DNA of 64,000 bases from Ferrimonas kyonanensis DSM 18153 (GTDB taxonomy: Bacteria > Pseudomonadota > Gammaproteobacteria > Enterobacterales > Shewanellaceae), in NCBI RefSeq assembly GCF_000425405.1, contig NZ_AUDJ01000002.1, positions 186,001 to 250,000 on the forward strand. The letters are read 5' to 3'. The translations under genes were made by a program, and so were the position numbers. Shown here piece by piece: positions 46,301 to 53,870 of the stretch. Every line of letters begins with the position of its first letter. Position 1 is the stretch's first letter. The notes beneath the pieces were generated by a model, which had not been told where the DNA came from, made no database searches, and was given only the letters and a program-made list of their open reading frames with translations.

Positions 46301-46478
46301 CGGAGCCGAGAGTCGCATTGCGGTGGGAACCGTGGTGTTCTTTGGCATGGCGTTCGCCTCGGTGGTCACCCTGATTGTGATACCGGCCATGTATCGGTTG
46401 ATTGCCGCCTCAACCCGCTCACCGGGTCATGTGGCACAGCGTTTGGCGGCGCAGCATGCGGCGGAGCAGCCGGACTGA
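43380..46478 (+). CDS. RND efflux pump, HAE1 type
   Basis: A 1032-residue inner-membrane pump with 12 helices and two large periplasmic loops. The proton-relay residues are intact: the Asp-Asp pair in GLVVDDAIVVVEN (about residues 400-401) and the Lys in GMVTKNGILIVEF (about 919). PQEDRGVLFAFVKG is the typical porter-domain motif. Length equals AcrB/MexB-like pumps. Sequence looks nearer to the VexF/MexQ-like multidrug branch than to heavy-metal pumps, but I cannot place it firmly. It drives export by proton motive force and is followed by a strong terminator. Confidence 0.94.
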   Translation: MWLSDTAVKRPVVAMVLSALLCVFGLVSVSKLAVREMPDVENPVVTIMTNYDGASASIMESQVTSNLEDQLSGISGVKEITSVTRNGMSRITIEFELGWNLTEGVSDVRDAVARAQRSLPDEADEPVVSKDNGTGEPSVYVNLSSTLMDRTELTDYAQRVVEDRLNLVSGVSSVQLAGGLYKVMYVKLDPMRMAGRQVTSSDIVAALRAENLESPGGEVRNDALVMPVRTQRLYAQSRDFEYLEVGRSDDDSPIYLKDVADVAIGAENESSSYKSNGIANVSLGVVPQSDANPLKVAQDVHLEVERMQAFLPDETQLQVDYDSTVFISESISEVYATLMITGALVVLVLYLFIGQARATLIPAVTVPVSLIAAFIGAYAFGYSINLLTLMALILAIGLVVDDAIVVVENIYHHIEKGTPPLLAAYRGTKEVGFAVLATTLVLVMVFLPISFMDGMVGLLFTEFSMMLSLSVIFSTLIALTLTPVLGSSLLRPNPKRNSVTRAVDGLFMALERGYRRLLVYGLKWRLAAPMVIVACVLGSGWLLQQVPAQLAPQEDRGVLFAFVKGAEGTSFNRMSANMDQIEQRLLPLLGQGVLKSFSTETPAFGGRTSDQIGFVIMQLEDWQDRDMSAQQALGLISRTLSDLPDVMVRPMMPGFRGRSSEPVQFVLGGTDYQELFTWAQQLQHLAEDSPYMNGVELDYAETTPELVVEVDRKRAAELGISVAEVSDTLEIMLGGRSETTFVDRGEEYDVYLRGDENAFNASSDLSRIYLRAANGELVTLNTLATLTEVASAQRLGHTDKRKSIVLKANLSDGYTLGQALDYLDQQAIEMLPKDISVGYTGESKDFKENQSSTAMVFGLALLVAYLVLAAQFESFINPLVVMLTVPMGIFGGLAGLYLTGQGLNLYSQIGMIMLIGMVTKNGILIVEFANQLRDRGMAFEQAITDAACRRLRPIMMTALTTLAGAIPLILSSGAGAESRIAVGTVVFFGMAFASVVTLIVIPAMYRLIAASTRSPGHVAQRLAAQHAAEQPD

Positions 46479-46504
46479 CGACGTTTGACTGAGCAGAGAT
46501 GATC

Positions 46505-46530
46505 AAGAGCGGCCTGGCCGCTCTTTTTTT
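46505..46530 (+). terminator. Rho-independent terminator after RND operon
   Basis: A 10-bp stem of AGAGCGGCC type with a tight loop ends in seven T residues. Confidence 0.88.
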
Positions 46531-46625
46531 ATGTGCTCTGTGTGGCAGTTAGCGCTCTGAAGACTATTCTGTTTATTTTTAGCTATTTAGTTGTGATTAG
46601 GCGCAGATTGACCCGATAAATGTGG

Positions 46626-46800
46626 TACAAAATTAAACGGGGCACTCCCGGATTGTAGACGGAGTCACAGCGAACCTTGTGGTTAAGAAATAACCGTGCT
46701 ATACGCGTAAATGCATCGGAAATTCCGACGTCTAAAAGTTAAAGAAACGATTTTTCTGAATCATTAGCGGTATCTAAACTGTATTTACGATTTATTGGAG
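46626..46800 (+). promoter_or_regulatory. Long, structured-looking leader of nhaA
   Basis: The gap before nhaA is AT-richer than its surroundings, but 46640-46730 can fold into several stems: GGCAC (46641-46645) with GTGCT (46696-46700) enclosing ACTCC/GGAGT (46644-46648 with 46661-46665), CACA/TGTG (46666-46669 with 46678-46681) and GGTTA/TAACC (46681-46685 with 46691-46695); then TCGGAA/TTCCGA (46716-46728). A TGG-TACAAA extended -10-like element lies at 46623-46631. NhaA genes of several proteobacteria have the nhaA-I (Li+) riboswitch, so a cation-sensing leader is possible, but I cannot confirm the consensus by eye. Confidence 0.35.
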
Positions 46801-46807
46801 CCATTAC

Positions 46808-47968
46808 ATGAAGACCGCCATTAAGAATTTTCTCAACCAGCAATCCTCCGGAGGCATCATTCTGATGCTGATGGTGGCGCTGGCCATGATCATGGCCAAT
46901 TCACCACTGGATGTGGTGTACGACGCCTTTTTAAATACCCCGGTTCAGATTCGGGTCGGTGCCCTCGACCTGGATAAACCCATGTTGCTGTGGATCAACG
47001 ATCTGTTGATGGCGTTTTTCTTCCTGTTGATCGGTCTGGAAGTGAAGCGGGAGTTGCTGCAAGGCACCCTGTCCAGCATCAGCCAGGCCGCCCTGCCGTC
47101 GGTTGCGGCCATCGGTGGCATGGTGGTTCCTGCTCTGGTGTTCCTGGCGTTTAACGCCAGCGATGCCACTGCCGCCAACGGCTGGGCCATTCCCGCTGCC
47201 ACCGATATCGCCTTTGCCCTGGGGGTACTGGCCCTGCTCGGCAGTCGGGTTCCGGTGGCGCTGAAGGTCTTTTTGTTGGCGTTAGCGATCATCGATGACT
47301 TGCTGGCCATCATTATTATCGCCCTGTTCTACAGCGGTTCGCTGTCCACCATCAACCTGGTGATTGCCGCGCTGGCGGTGGTGGGCTTGGTGATTCTTAA
47401 CCGCAGCGGTGTGCGTAGCCTGGTGCCTTACATGTTGGTCGGCACCATCTTGTGGATAGCGGTTTTGAAGTCCGGCGTGCATGCCACCCTGGCCGGTGTG
47501 GTGCTGGCATTCACCATTCCTCTGGGCAAGGATGAGGATGGCGACTGCCCCAGCGAGTTCCTGGAGCATAAGCTGCACCCCTGGAGCACCTTCATGATTC
47601 TGCCAATCTTCGCTTTTGCCAATGCCGGCGTCAGTTTTGACGGTTTGTCGATGAGCGATCTGGTGGCGCCGCTGCCGCTGGGCATTGCCCTGGGCCTGGT
47701 ACTGGGTAAGCCGCTGGGGATCATGGGTTTCAGTTTTATCGCGGTTAAGCTTAAGCTGGCCAAGATGCCAGAGGGGATTGGTTGGACCCAGTTGTTCGGG
47801 GTGTCGCTGTTGTGTGGCATCGGTTTCACCATGGCGATGTTTGTGGCATCGCTGGCGTTTGAGGCGGGAGTAATGAATTACGGTGACCTGTCTCGCCTGG
47901 GGATCCTGTTGGGATCGGCACTGTCTGCCATTGGTGGCTACCTGGTGCTGAAGTCGACGGTTAAATAA
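46808..47968 (+). CDS. nhaA: Na+/H+ antiporter NhaA (first copy)
   Basis: A 386-residue inner-membrane antiporter that exchanges two H+ for one Na+ or Li+, vital at alkaline pH and high salt. The functional core is intact: the [13 protein letters not shown] helix with Asp-133 equivalent and the [17 protein letters not shown] helix with the Asp pair near residues 162-163. Start follows TTGGAG. Length matches E. coli NhaA (388). It has a long leader and is followed after 12 bases by a small exported four-Cys protein, so both share a transcript. A second nhaA lies at 53871. Confidence 0.96.
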   Translation: MKTAIKNFLNQQSSGGIILMLMVALAMIMANSPLDVVYDAFLNTPVQIRVGALDLDKPMLLWINDLLMAFFFLLIGLEVKRELLQGTLSSISQAALPSVAAIGGMVVPALVFLAFNASDATAANGWAIPAATDIAFALGVLALLGSRVPVALKVFLLALAIIDDLLAIIIIALFYSGSLSTINLVIAALAVVGLVILNRSGVRSLVPYMLVGTILWIAVLKSGVHATLAGVVLAFTIPLGKDEDGDCPSEFLEHKLHPWSTFMILPIFAFANAGVSFDGLSMSDLVAPLPLGIALGLVLGKPLGIMGFSFIAVKLKLAKMPEGIGWTQLFGVSLLCGIGFTMAMFVASLAFEAGVMNYGDLSRLGILLGSALSAIGGYLVLKSTVK

Positions 47969-47980
47969 GGAATAGTAATT

Positions 47981-48364
47981 ATGAGAAAAGTAACAGCGGT
48001 ATTGGCAGCGGTTTTGCTCAGTTCACCGGCCCTGGCCAACGACATTAACCTGGTTCAGTGCCAGGAGGATCCGCGCGGTGAAGTGTGCCTGAACTACCTG
48101 CAAGGCGCGGTTGATGGGGCGTTGGCACTGCAAAGTCTGCAAAAGACCGAAGCGTTGTCTACCAGCAGCATCAGTGATCGAGCCCTGAAGTATCGCAGTG
48201 GTAAGCGCTTTAAACAGGCCAACGACGCCATCTGTGAGCGCCAGTCTCCGCAGCGGGATCAGATGGTATTGGCGCTGGACGACCTGGCCAGTCAGGGATT
48301 GATCACCTCTCAGCAGGAGTTGTCCCAGGCACTGGCGGAACTGATGTCCTGCCGCGACAAATAG
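47981..48364 (+). CDS. Small exported four-cysteine protein, Rap1a/Tai-like
   Basis: A 127-residue protein with a signal peptide cut after LALA-19 or so (MRKVTAVLAAVLLSSPALA) and four cysteines (27, 36, 85, 124) that could form two disulfides. The pattern C-x8-CLNYLQGAVDGALAL at the start and SQALAELMSC at the end recalls the Rap1a/Tai immunity-protein fold, in which a G-x-x-D-G helix follows the second Cys. No toxin gene is next to it, so immunity is not implied. It lies 12 bases behind nhaA. Confidence 0.6.
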   Translation: MRKVTAVLAAVLLSSPALANDINLVQCQEDPRGEVCLNYLQGAVDGALALQSLQKTEALSTSSISDRALKYRSGKRFKQANDAICERQSPQRDQMVLALDDLASQGLITSQQELSQALAELMSCRDK

Positions 48365-48377
48365 CACCATCGCGGGC

Positions 48378-48408
48378 AAAAAAACGCCGCTCTTCGAGCG
48401 GCGTTTTT
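48378..48408. terminator. Bidirectional terminator
   Basis: A 9-bp stem (48384-48392 with 48396-48404, TTC loop) flanked by A residues on the left and T residues on the right, between the convergent small exported protein and D-lactate dehydrogenase genes. Confidence 0.92.
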
Positions 48409-48420
48409 GTTGGTCTGGGA

Positions 48421-51237
48421 TCAGCTGCGGGTGCACTCCTCAACTAGGTATGCCAAGTGGCGGTAAGAGATGCCACTTTGGCGGGTCAGGCCCATTTCGC
48501 ACATGCGGTTGGCGTAGTAACCCTCACTGATTTGTGACGGCAGTTTGGCCTTGAGGTGGCGCAGGGCACTTTTGTTGATCTCTGGCTTGTACAGGCCTTT
48601 TTCACCGGCAAAGCCGCAGCAATAGATGCCATCGGGACGGACGATTTCGTCGCTGTAGCGGCTGACGATGGTCTCCATTTTGGTGCCGGCGCCCATATGA
48701 GTGGCGGTACAGCCCACGTGCAGGGCAACGCTGGGCTTCTTTTTCACCGGAGGCAGCTTGTCCATGATGTGGTCATGGATAAAATCGACGGCATCCAGCA
48801 GGGTGAAGTCGATGTCGCTGTCTGCCAGGGTTCGCTTGGTGCAGGAGAGGGCATCGATGATCACCGGGTGGCGGCCGTTGTCGGTCATCTCCTTGAGGGC
48901 GGACAGCATCTCGGTGCGCTTGGCATCGGCGTTTTTATAGTCCCCTTTCGATTCCCACATCTGGCCGCAACACAGAGAGCGGGTGTTGTTGGGAATGATC
49001 ACCTGATAACCGGCTCGCTCCAGCAGAATGGTCATGACATCCGGCAGGGTGGTACTGTCCGGATCTTCCGGCGTGGCGCCAAAGGTGCGCCCGCCACAGG
49101 CGGCAAAATAGACCACGGTGGGCTTATCACTGCCGTCTGCCGGGGTCGGTTTGGGTAGGTTGCTGCCGCGGGGAAAGCTGGGGTCCCAGTAGGGCACTTC
49201 CGAACTGACCTTACGGCCCAGGTCCATGATTTTGCCAGTGACGGTGCTGCCGGTCAGCTTGTGGATGCCGTGCAGCACCTCGAAGCCGGTGGACAGTACC
49301 TGGTTAACGGCGCCGAAATGCTTGGCCTGGAAATCCAGCACCTTCTGGGCGGTATTATCGATTTGCGGGCCACGCAGTGCTCTCACCAACATGCCCATGT
49401 TGTTGTCCACCGGACAGGCGATGGTACACAGTTGGCAAGCGGTACAGGTATCGATAACGTCATACTGGGCCTGGGCGCGCAGGGTCTCGGCGCCCTGATG
49501 ATCGCCGCACTGCTCCAGGCGGTGAATCTCTCTCAGGGTAGTGATGCGGTGCCGAGGCGACATGTTCAGCTCCGAGGTGGGGCAGGTCTTTTCGCAGAAA
49601 CCACATTCGATGCAGCGGTCAACCCAGTCGTCTACCACGGCGGCTTGTTTGATGGCCTTGACGTGGATCTCGGCATCGTCATTGAGGATGACGCCCGGGT
49701 TCAACAGTCCGCTTGGATCGAAGGCAGCCTTGAGCTTTTTCATCAGGTCGTAGGCGGCCACGCCCCACTCCATTTCGACAAAGGGCGCCACCGCTCGTCC
49801 GGTGCCGTGTTCGGCCTTCATGGAGCCGTCGTATTTATCGATCACCAGTTTGGCGACGTCCTGCATGAAGCGGTCGAACTGATCGATGTCTTCCTGTCGC
49901 TTGAAGTGTGGAGTGATGATGAAGTGGAAGTTGCCATCCAGAGCGTGGCCGTAGATCACCCCTTCCGGGTAGTTGTGCTTGTCGAACAGGTCACTGAGAT
50001 CCGCGGCCGCAGCTGCCAGGTCTTCCACCTGGAATGCCACGTCTTCGATGATCACCGAGCTGCCTCTGGGGCGCTCGCCGCCGATGATGGGGAACAAACC
50101 GGAACGCATGGCCCAGTACTTACCGTAGACGTTGGGATCGGTACTGAACTCAATGGGACGCTCGGTATCGATGTGCTTAATGGCATCGATGGCCTGCTGG
50201 GTATAGGCGTTGAGGCTGTCCTGATCATTGGCGCGGCTCTCAATCAGCAAAATGGCGGCGCCTTCGGGCAGGTCCGACAGCCATTCCGGCATGCCCGGTT
50301 TGCCGGTGACGGCTTTGATGGACGCCCAGTCCAGTAATTCGGCGGCGGCCACCGCGTCGGTCTTCAGCGGAGGGATGGCCGAAGCGGCATCCACCATGTT
50401 GTAGAACACCGCCAGGGCGGAGGCTTTGAACCGGGCTTCCACTACGGTGTGGTAAGTCACCTCTTCGACGAAGGCAAAGGTGCCTTCGGAGCCGACGATC
50501 AGGTGGTTGATGATGTCGAAGGGGTCGCTGAAGTCGATCAAGGCATTGAGGCTATAACCGGTGGTGTTTTTGATGGAAAACTTGTGGCGAATGCGGTTGG
50601 CCAGTACCTCGTTGGCCTTGGTCTGCGCCGCCATCTCGGTCAGGGTTTGGATCAACTGGGGGCATTGCTTTAAAAAGGCGGCCTTTGAGGCCTCGTCGCC
50701 GGTATCCAAATAGGTGCCGTCGGCGAACATCAACTTAGCACTGGCGATGGTTTTGTAGCTGTTCTCGGTGGTGCCGCAGCACATGCCGGAGGCGTTGTTG
50801 GCAACGATGCCACCGACCATGCACGAGGTCAGGGTGGCGGGATCCGGGCCGATTTTCTTGTCAAAGGGCTTGAGCTGAGCGTTGGCATCGGCGCCAATGA
50901 CCGCCGCGCCCAGGGTGACGGTATTGCGGTCGTCGCTGATGTGAATGTCACGAAAGCCATCGTAGCCCAGGCGCAACAGAATGCCTTCACCCACAGCCTG
51001 ACCGGACAGGCTGGTTCCGGCGGCGCGGAAGGTGATCGGCGCCTGATGACGACGGGCTACCGCCAGGGTGTGCTCAACATCCTGAATGCGGTTGGCGGTG
51101 ACCACCAACTGCGGCACGATGCGAAAATAACTGCCGTCGGTAGACCAGGCAAATCGGCGTACCGGATCGTCGGTGACCGCTTTCTCCCCCAGTTGTCGCT
51201 GAAGTTCATGCTTGATGGTTTGATAGTCGATGCTCAT
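48421..51237 (-). CDS. FAD/Fe-S D-lactate dehydrogenase, Dld-II type
   Basis: A 938-residue membrane-associated oxidoreductase, closely like the Shewanella respiratory D-lactate dehydrogenase Dld-II. The N-terminal FAD domain (FRAAGTSLSGQAVG, GPDPATLTSCMVGGIVANNASG) is followed by a FAD-linked oxidase C-terminal domain (GHALDGNFHF, EHGTGRAVAP), two 4Fe-4S motifs (CIECGFCEKTCPT near 540-555; CTACQLCTIACPV near 595-610) and two CCG domains (LCCGQMW, YCCGFAGEKG). It oxidises D-lactate to pyruvate and passes electrons to quinone. Here it is separate from any lactate permease or LldEFG genes. It is transcribed alone. Confidence 0.9.
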   Translation of the reverse strand: MSIDYQTIKHELQRQLGEKAVTDDPVRRFAWSTDGSYFRIVPQLVVTANRIQDVEHTLAVARRHQAPITFRAAGTSLSGQAVGEGILLRLGYDGFRDIHISDDRNTVTLGAAVIGADANAQLKPFDKKIGPDPATLTSCMVGGIVANNASGMCCGTTENSYKTIASAKLMFADGTYLDTGDEASKAAFLKQCPQLIQTLTEMAAQTKANEVLANRIRHKFSIKNTTGYSLNALIDFSDPFDIINHLIVGSEGTFAFVEEVTYHTVVEARFKASALAVFYNMVDAASAIPPLKTDAVAAAELLDWASIKAVTGKPGMPEWLSDLPEGAAILLIESRANDQDSLNAYTQQAIDAIKHIDTERPIEFSTDPNVYGKYWAMRSGLFPIIGGERPRGSSVIIEDVAFQVEDLAAAAADLSDLFDKHNYPEGVIYGHALDGNFHFIITPHFKRQEDIDQFDRFMQDVAKLVIDKYDGSMKAEHGTGRAVAPFVEMEWGVAAYDLMKKLKAAFDPSGLLNPGVILNDDAEIHVKAIKQAAVVDDWVDRCIECGFCEKTCPTSELNMSPRHRITTLREIHRLEQCGDHQGAETLRAQAQYDVIDTCTACQLCTIACPVDNNMGMLVRALRGPQIDNTAQKVLDFQAKHFGAVNQVLSTGFEVLHGIHKLTGSTVTGKIMDLGRKVSSEVPYWDPSFPRGSNLPKPTPADGSDKPTVVYFAACGGRTFGATPEDPDSTTLPDVMTILLERAGYQVIIPNNTRSLCCGQMWESKGDYKNADAKRTEMLSALKEMTDNGRHPVIIDALSCTKRTLADSDIDFTLLDAVDFIHDHIMDKLPPVKKKPSVALHVGCTATHMGAGTKMETIVSRYSDEIVRPDGIYCCGFAGEKGLYKPEINKSALRHLKAKLPSQISEGYYANRMCEMGLTRQSGISYRHLAYLVEECTRS

Positions 51238-51464
51238 TGCTTAGCCTCCGATGACCGACCCTGAACGGGCCGTGTCGGTTGTTATTCCCAGCGTGTAAGA
51301 CTTGGTTTTTAAGCTTAGTCGCTTATTTTCAAAGCCAATACATTGTGCAGTCCTAATGGATAACAAAGGCTTAATTCGCTTTGAAAAAGTGACTCAAGTC
51401 GCTGTTTTTTTATTCGGAGTGTGCTGGGTGGCGGCCGGCGGCAATCGGCATGGATGGATTCTGG

Positions 51465-52310
51465 TTAGATGGGCCGAATGTTGACCTTAATGTCCTGTGG
51501 TGCGGCGTAGTAGGGCGCCGAAGTGATGAACAGGCTGATGCCGGTTTCGGCGTAGTCGCCAGCGTTGTCCCGGTTGACTCCGCCGGCGACCGACAGGGTA
51601 CTGGTGCTGCAGGATTGGCGTCGCAACCGCTGCGCCTGGCGCACCTCATCAAGGCTGAACTTGTCCAGCTGAATGATGTCCGGGTTGGCTGGCAGCAGTG
51701 TGGTGAGATCCTCCAGGTCGTCCGCTTCCACGGCAATCTTGTTTTCCGGCGCCTGGCGCTTCAGTTGTGCCACCATGTCGCTGGCGTTAACGCCCTCTGC
51801 CAGCAGGTTGCGGTGATTGGTAAACACCAGCACCGACTCACTCAGGCCGGCGCGATGAATGTGGCCGCCCCCGGCCAGTACCGCCGCCGTGGCCAGCTTG
51901 CGCGTGCCAGGAATGCTCTTGCGGGTGCAGGCCACCACCGCCTGTGGGTTACACCGCTGCACTGCCGCCACCATATCGGCGGTGTATTGCGCAACGCCGC
52001 AACTCCACTCCAGCACCACCTGCACCGACTTCCAGCCAAGGTGCAGTCGGTCGGCCGGGCCCTGGACCTCGATCAGTGTTGCCATGGCGTCGACGTCGTC
52101 GCCGTCATCGGCAAGGGCTTTGGGTCGCAACCCCAGCTTGGTGAGCATCGCCACGGCCACATCGATTCCGGCCACTCGGCCCGGGCATTTTCGAGTGAAA
52201 CTCATTGTGGCCGGCTGTCGGCTCAGGTTCAGGGTGCGGCTGGTGAGGTCGCCTCTGGGGGCGTCTTCGAGCAACAGGGCGTCTAGCTCCTGATCGGAAA
52301 AGTAGATCAT
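51465..52310 (-). CDS. modD: ModD-like quinolinate phosphoribosyltransferase homologue
   Basis: A 281-residue protein of the quinolinate phosphoribosyltransferase superfamily. IYFSDQELDALLLEDAPRGDLTSRTL, WSCGVAQYTADMV, VACTRKSIPGTRKLA and the GGGHIHRAGLSESVLVF segment match ModD, a family found in molybdenum-transport operons, rather than NadC. The reaction of ModD is not settled; it may handle a nucleotide precursor linked to molybdenum use. I chose the ATG at 52310, where family homology begins. No modABC or other molybdenum gene is nearby. Confidence 0.85.
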   Translation of the reverse strand: MIYFSDQELDALLLEDAPRGDLTSRTLNLSRQPATMSFTRKCPGRVAGIDVAVAMLTKLGLRPKALADDGDDVDAMATLIEVQGPADRLHLGWKSVQVVLEWSCGVAQYTADMVAAVQRCNPQAVVACTRKSIPGTRKLATAAVLAGGGHIHRAGLSESVLVFTNHRNLLAEGVNASDMVAQLKRQAPENKIAVEADDLEDLTTLLPANPDIIQLDKFSLDEVRQAQRLRRQSCSTSTLSVAGGVNRDNAGDYAETGISLFITSAPYYAAPQDIKVNIRPI

Positions 52311-52505
52311 TATCGGACTCCGGGCGGAATGGGACGTCGTCCCCCCTAGGGAAACGGCGGTGGACTTGAGAGCGGATGCCAGCGTCGGCATTTGTCGAGC
52401 TGGCATGGAATAAGTCCACTTTTGTCAAAGTGTTAGTTGTGAAATTTTAGGTGGCTGGCGGTCACGTCGCAACGGCGTGGATCTCACTTTAGTGCACTGG
52501 AGGAG

Positions 52506-53063
52506 TTACTGAACTGGCCAGTTCAGCATCACGACACTGGCATTGCCCTGCAGTTCAGTGGCGTCCGACCAAGGAGCGTGGCCGGCCAGGGCGTTGCCCA
52601 CCACTCTTAGCCATTCACCATGGGTGACCACAGCCACACTGGCGTCAGGGTGGCACTGATGCAGTGATGCAAGGGTTGTCATCGCGCGCCTGGAAAGGCT
52701 GTCTGCCGGTTCAAACCCGGGAACATCGACGCTGTTTTGCTGAAACCGCAGCGTCATTGCCTGCCACAGTTCCGGCCGCTCATCCCGGCGGCGGCCCTCA
52801 AGGTCGCCAAAGTTGCGTTCGCTCAGGCCTGGATGGGTGAGCAGCGGCAGTCGCTGATACTGATTGATGATCTCGGCGGTGCGCCGTGCTCGAAGCAGCG
52901 GACTGGCGTACAGGGCATCGAATCGCTGTTGACGTAGGTCCTGGGCCAGAGAGTGCGCCTGGGCCAGGCCGGTCTCGGTGAGGGGGCTGTCCTGACTACC
53001 CTGAAGCCGACCTTGTCGGTTCCACTGGGTTTCGCCATGGCGAATAAGAAAAAATTGGGTCAC
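52506..53063 (-). CDS. Histidine phosphatase family protein
   Basis: A 185-residue cytoplasmic enzyme of the phosphoglycerate-mutase-like superfamily. The phospho-acceptor motif LIRHGETQWN puts the catalytic His at residue 9, SPLLRARRTAEI carries the second Arg site, LSERNFGDLEGR the acid site, and VTHGEWLR the second His. Relatives include GpmB-like phosphatases and alpha-ribazole phosphatase (CobC); I cannot choose. It is isolated, pointing the same way as modD and the SRPBCC gene. Confidence 0.88.
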   Translation of the reverse strand: MTQFFLIRHGETQWNRQGRLQGSQDSPLTETGLAQAHSLAQDLRQQRFDALYASPLLRARRTAEIINQYQRLPLLTHPGLSERNFGDLEGRRRDERPELWQAMTLRFQQNSVDVPGFEPADSLSRRAMTTLASLHQCHPDASVAVVTHGEWLRVVGNALAGHAPWSDATELQGNASVVMLNWPVQ

Positions 53064-53146
53064 GATGAGTTGGCGTTGACGTAAGGGGGCGCCAGTATAT
53101 CAACAGCTCAAAGCGGTTGTCGAAACCCTCCGATGCCGTGGGGGGG

Positions 53147-53629
53147 TCATTTTGAATTTTGGCTCGACATGGATGCCGAGGCACTGGCGCCGTTTTTCTG
53201 GTCGATGTACTGCTGAAATTGTTTCATGTAACGGGTGGTGGTGTAGCGAAACAACAGTGGAAAGAAAAATCCCACTATCTTCATGATGCCGTTGAAGCGG
53301 AACTCACTGATCAGCACCCATCGGGTGGTGTGCTCATCGAGGTGAACGAAGTGACTCTCTTTCTGGTTCCAGATGTTATAGATCTGGTAGGTGGCAACGA
53401 ATTTCTTTGGTGGATGATTGTCGACGATGGTTTTTAATACTAGAAACTGACACAGGCCCAGTTGATACTCCATAAAGCAGGTGGCGCCCTGCTCGCCGGG
53501 GATACCGATGAGTGGCGTGACCTCGTGCAACTCCGGCTGCCAGTGAGTTAGGCTCTGATGATCGCTAAACAGTCGACACACGGTTTGGATGTCCGCATTC
53601 AGTGTCACAGTATGCTGATACTTCATCAT
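53147..53629 (-). CDS. SRPBCC (START-like) family protein
   Basis: A 160-residue protein with the SRPBCC lipid/ligand-binding fold: an opening strand YQHTVTLNADIQTVCRLFSDHQSLTHWQPEL, a beta-sheet core, and a C-terminal helix. A hydrophobic stretch (IVGFFFPLLF, near residues 117-126) may touch the membrane. Such proteins bind hydrophobic ligands; no partner gene is evident. Possible alternative start at Met-2. Confidence 0.75.
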   Translation of the reverse strand: MMKYQHTVTLNADIQTVCRLFSDHQSLTHWQPELHEVTPLIGIPGEQGATCFMEYQLGLCQFLVLKTIVDNHPPKKFVATYQIYNIWNQKESHFVHLDEHTTRWVLISEFRFNGIMKIVGFFFPLLFRYTTTRYMKQFQQYIDQKNGASASASMSSQNSK

Positions 53630-53791
53630 CTAAGGGGCTCCCCATCAAGCATTGGCATCTGGTGCTCATGCCATACTCCAACGCCCAAGCATAGATTAAT
53701 CCTAGTTTGAAGCCGGGTCTTCGGCCACTGATACCGCGACGTTCAGGCGCAGCCTGTTATCGGTGTCGAATGCCGATTTTGCCCACAACCA

Positions 53792-53848
53792 TTGAATTTC
53801 TTACTAGAATTTCAATAGTTGCCGCTCACGAGACGGGGAGTGAGCGGC
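53792..53848 (+). promoter_or_regulatory. Repeats and hairpin in the second nhaA leader
   Basis: TTGAATTTC (53792-53800) and GAATTTCAA (53807-53815) share the direct repeat GAATTTC and have TTGAA/TTCAA ends in inverted order. A perfect 9-bp stem follows, GCCGCTCAC (53821-53829) with GTGAGCGGC (53840-53848), 22 bases before the ATG and over the run leading to the ribosome site. A regulator site plus translational hairpin is plausible. Confidence 0.4.
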
Positions 53849-53870
53849 GGGAGGGTAACCGGGAGAAGGG

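Noticed and set aside
47981-48364. Calling the small exported protein a T6SS immunity protein
   Set aside because: No effector, VgrG, Hcp or PAAR gene is in the window; the resemblance is to the fold only.
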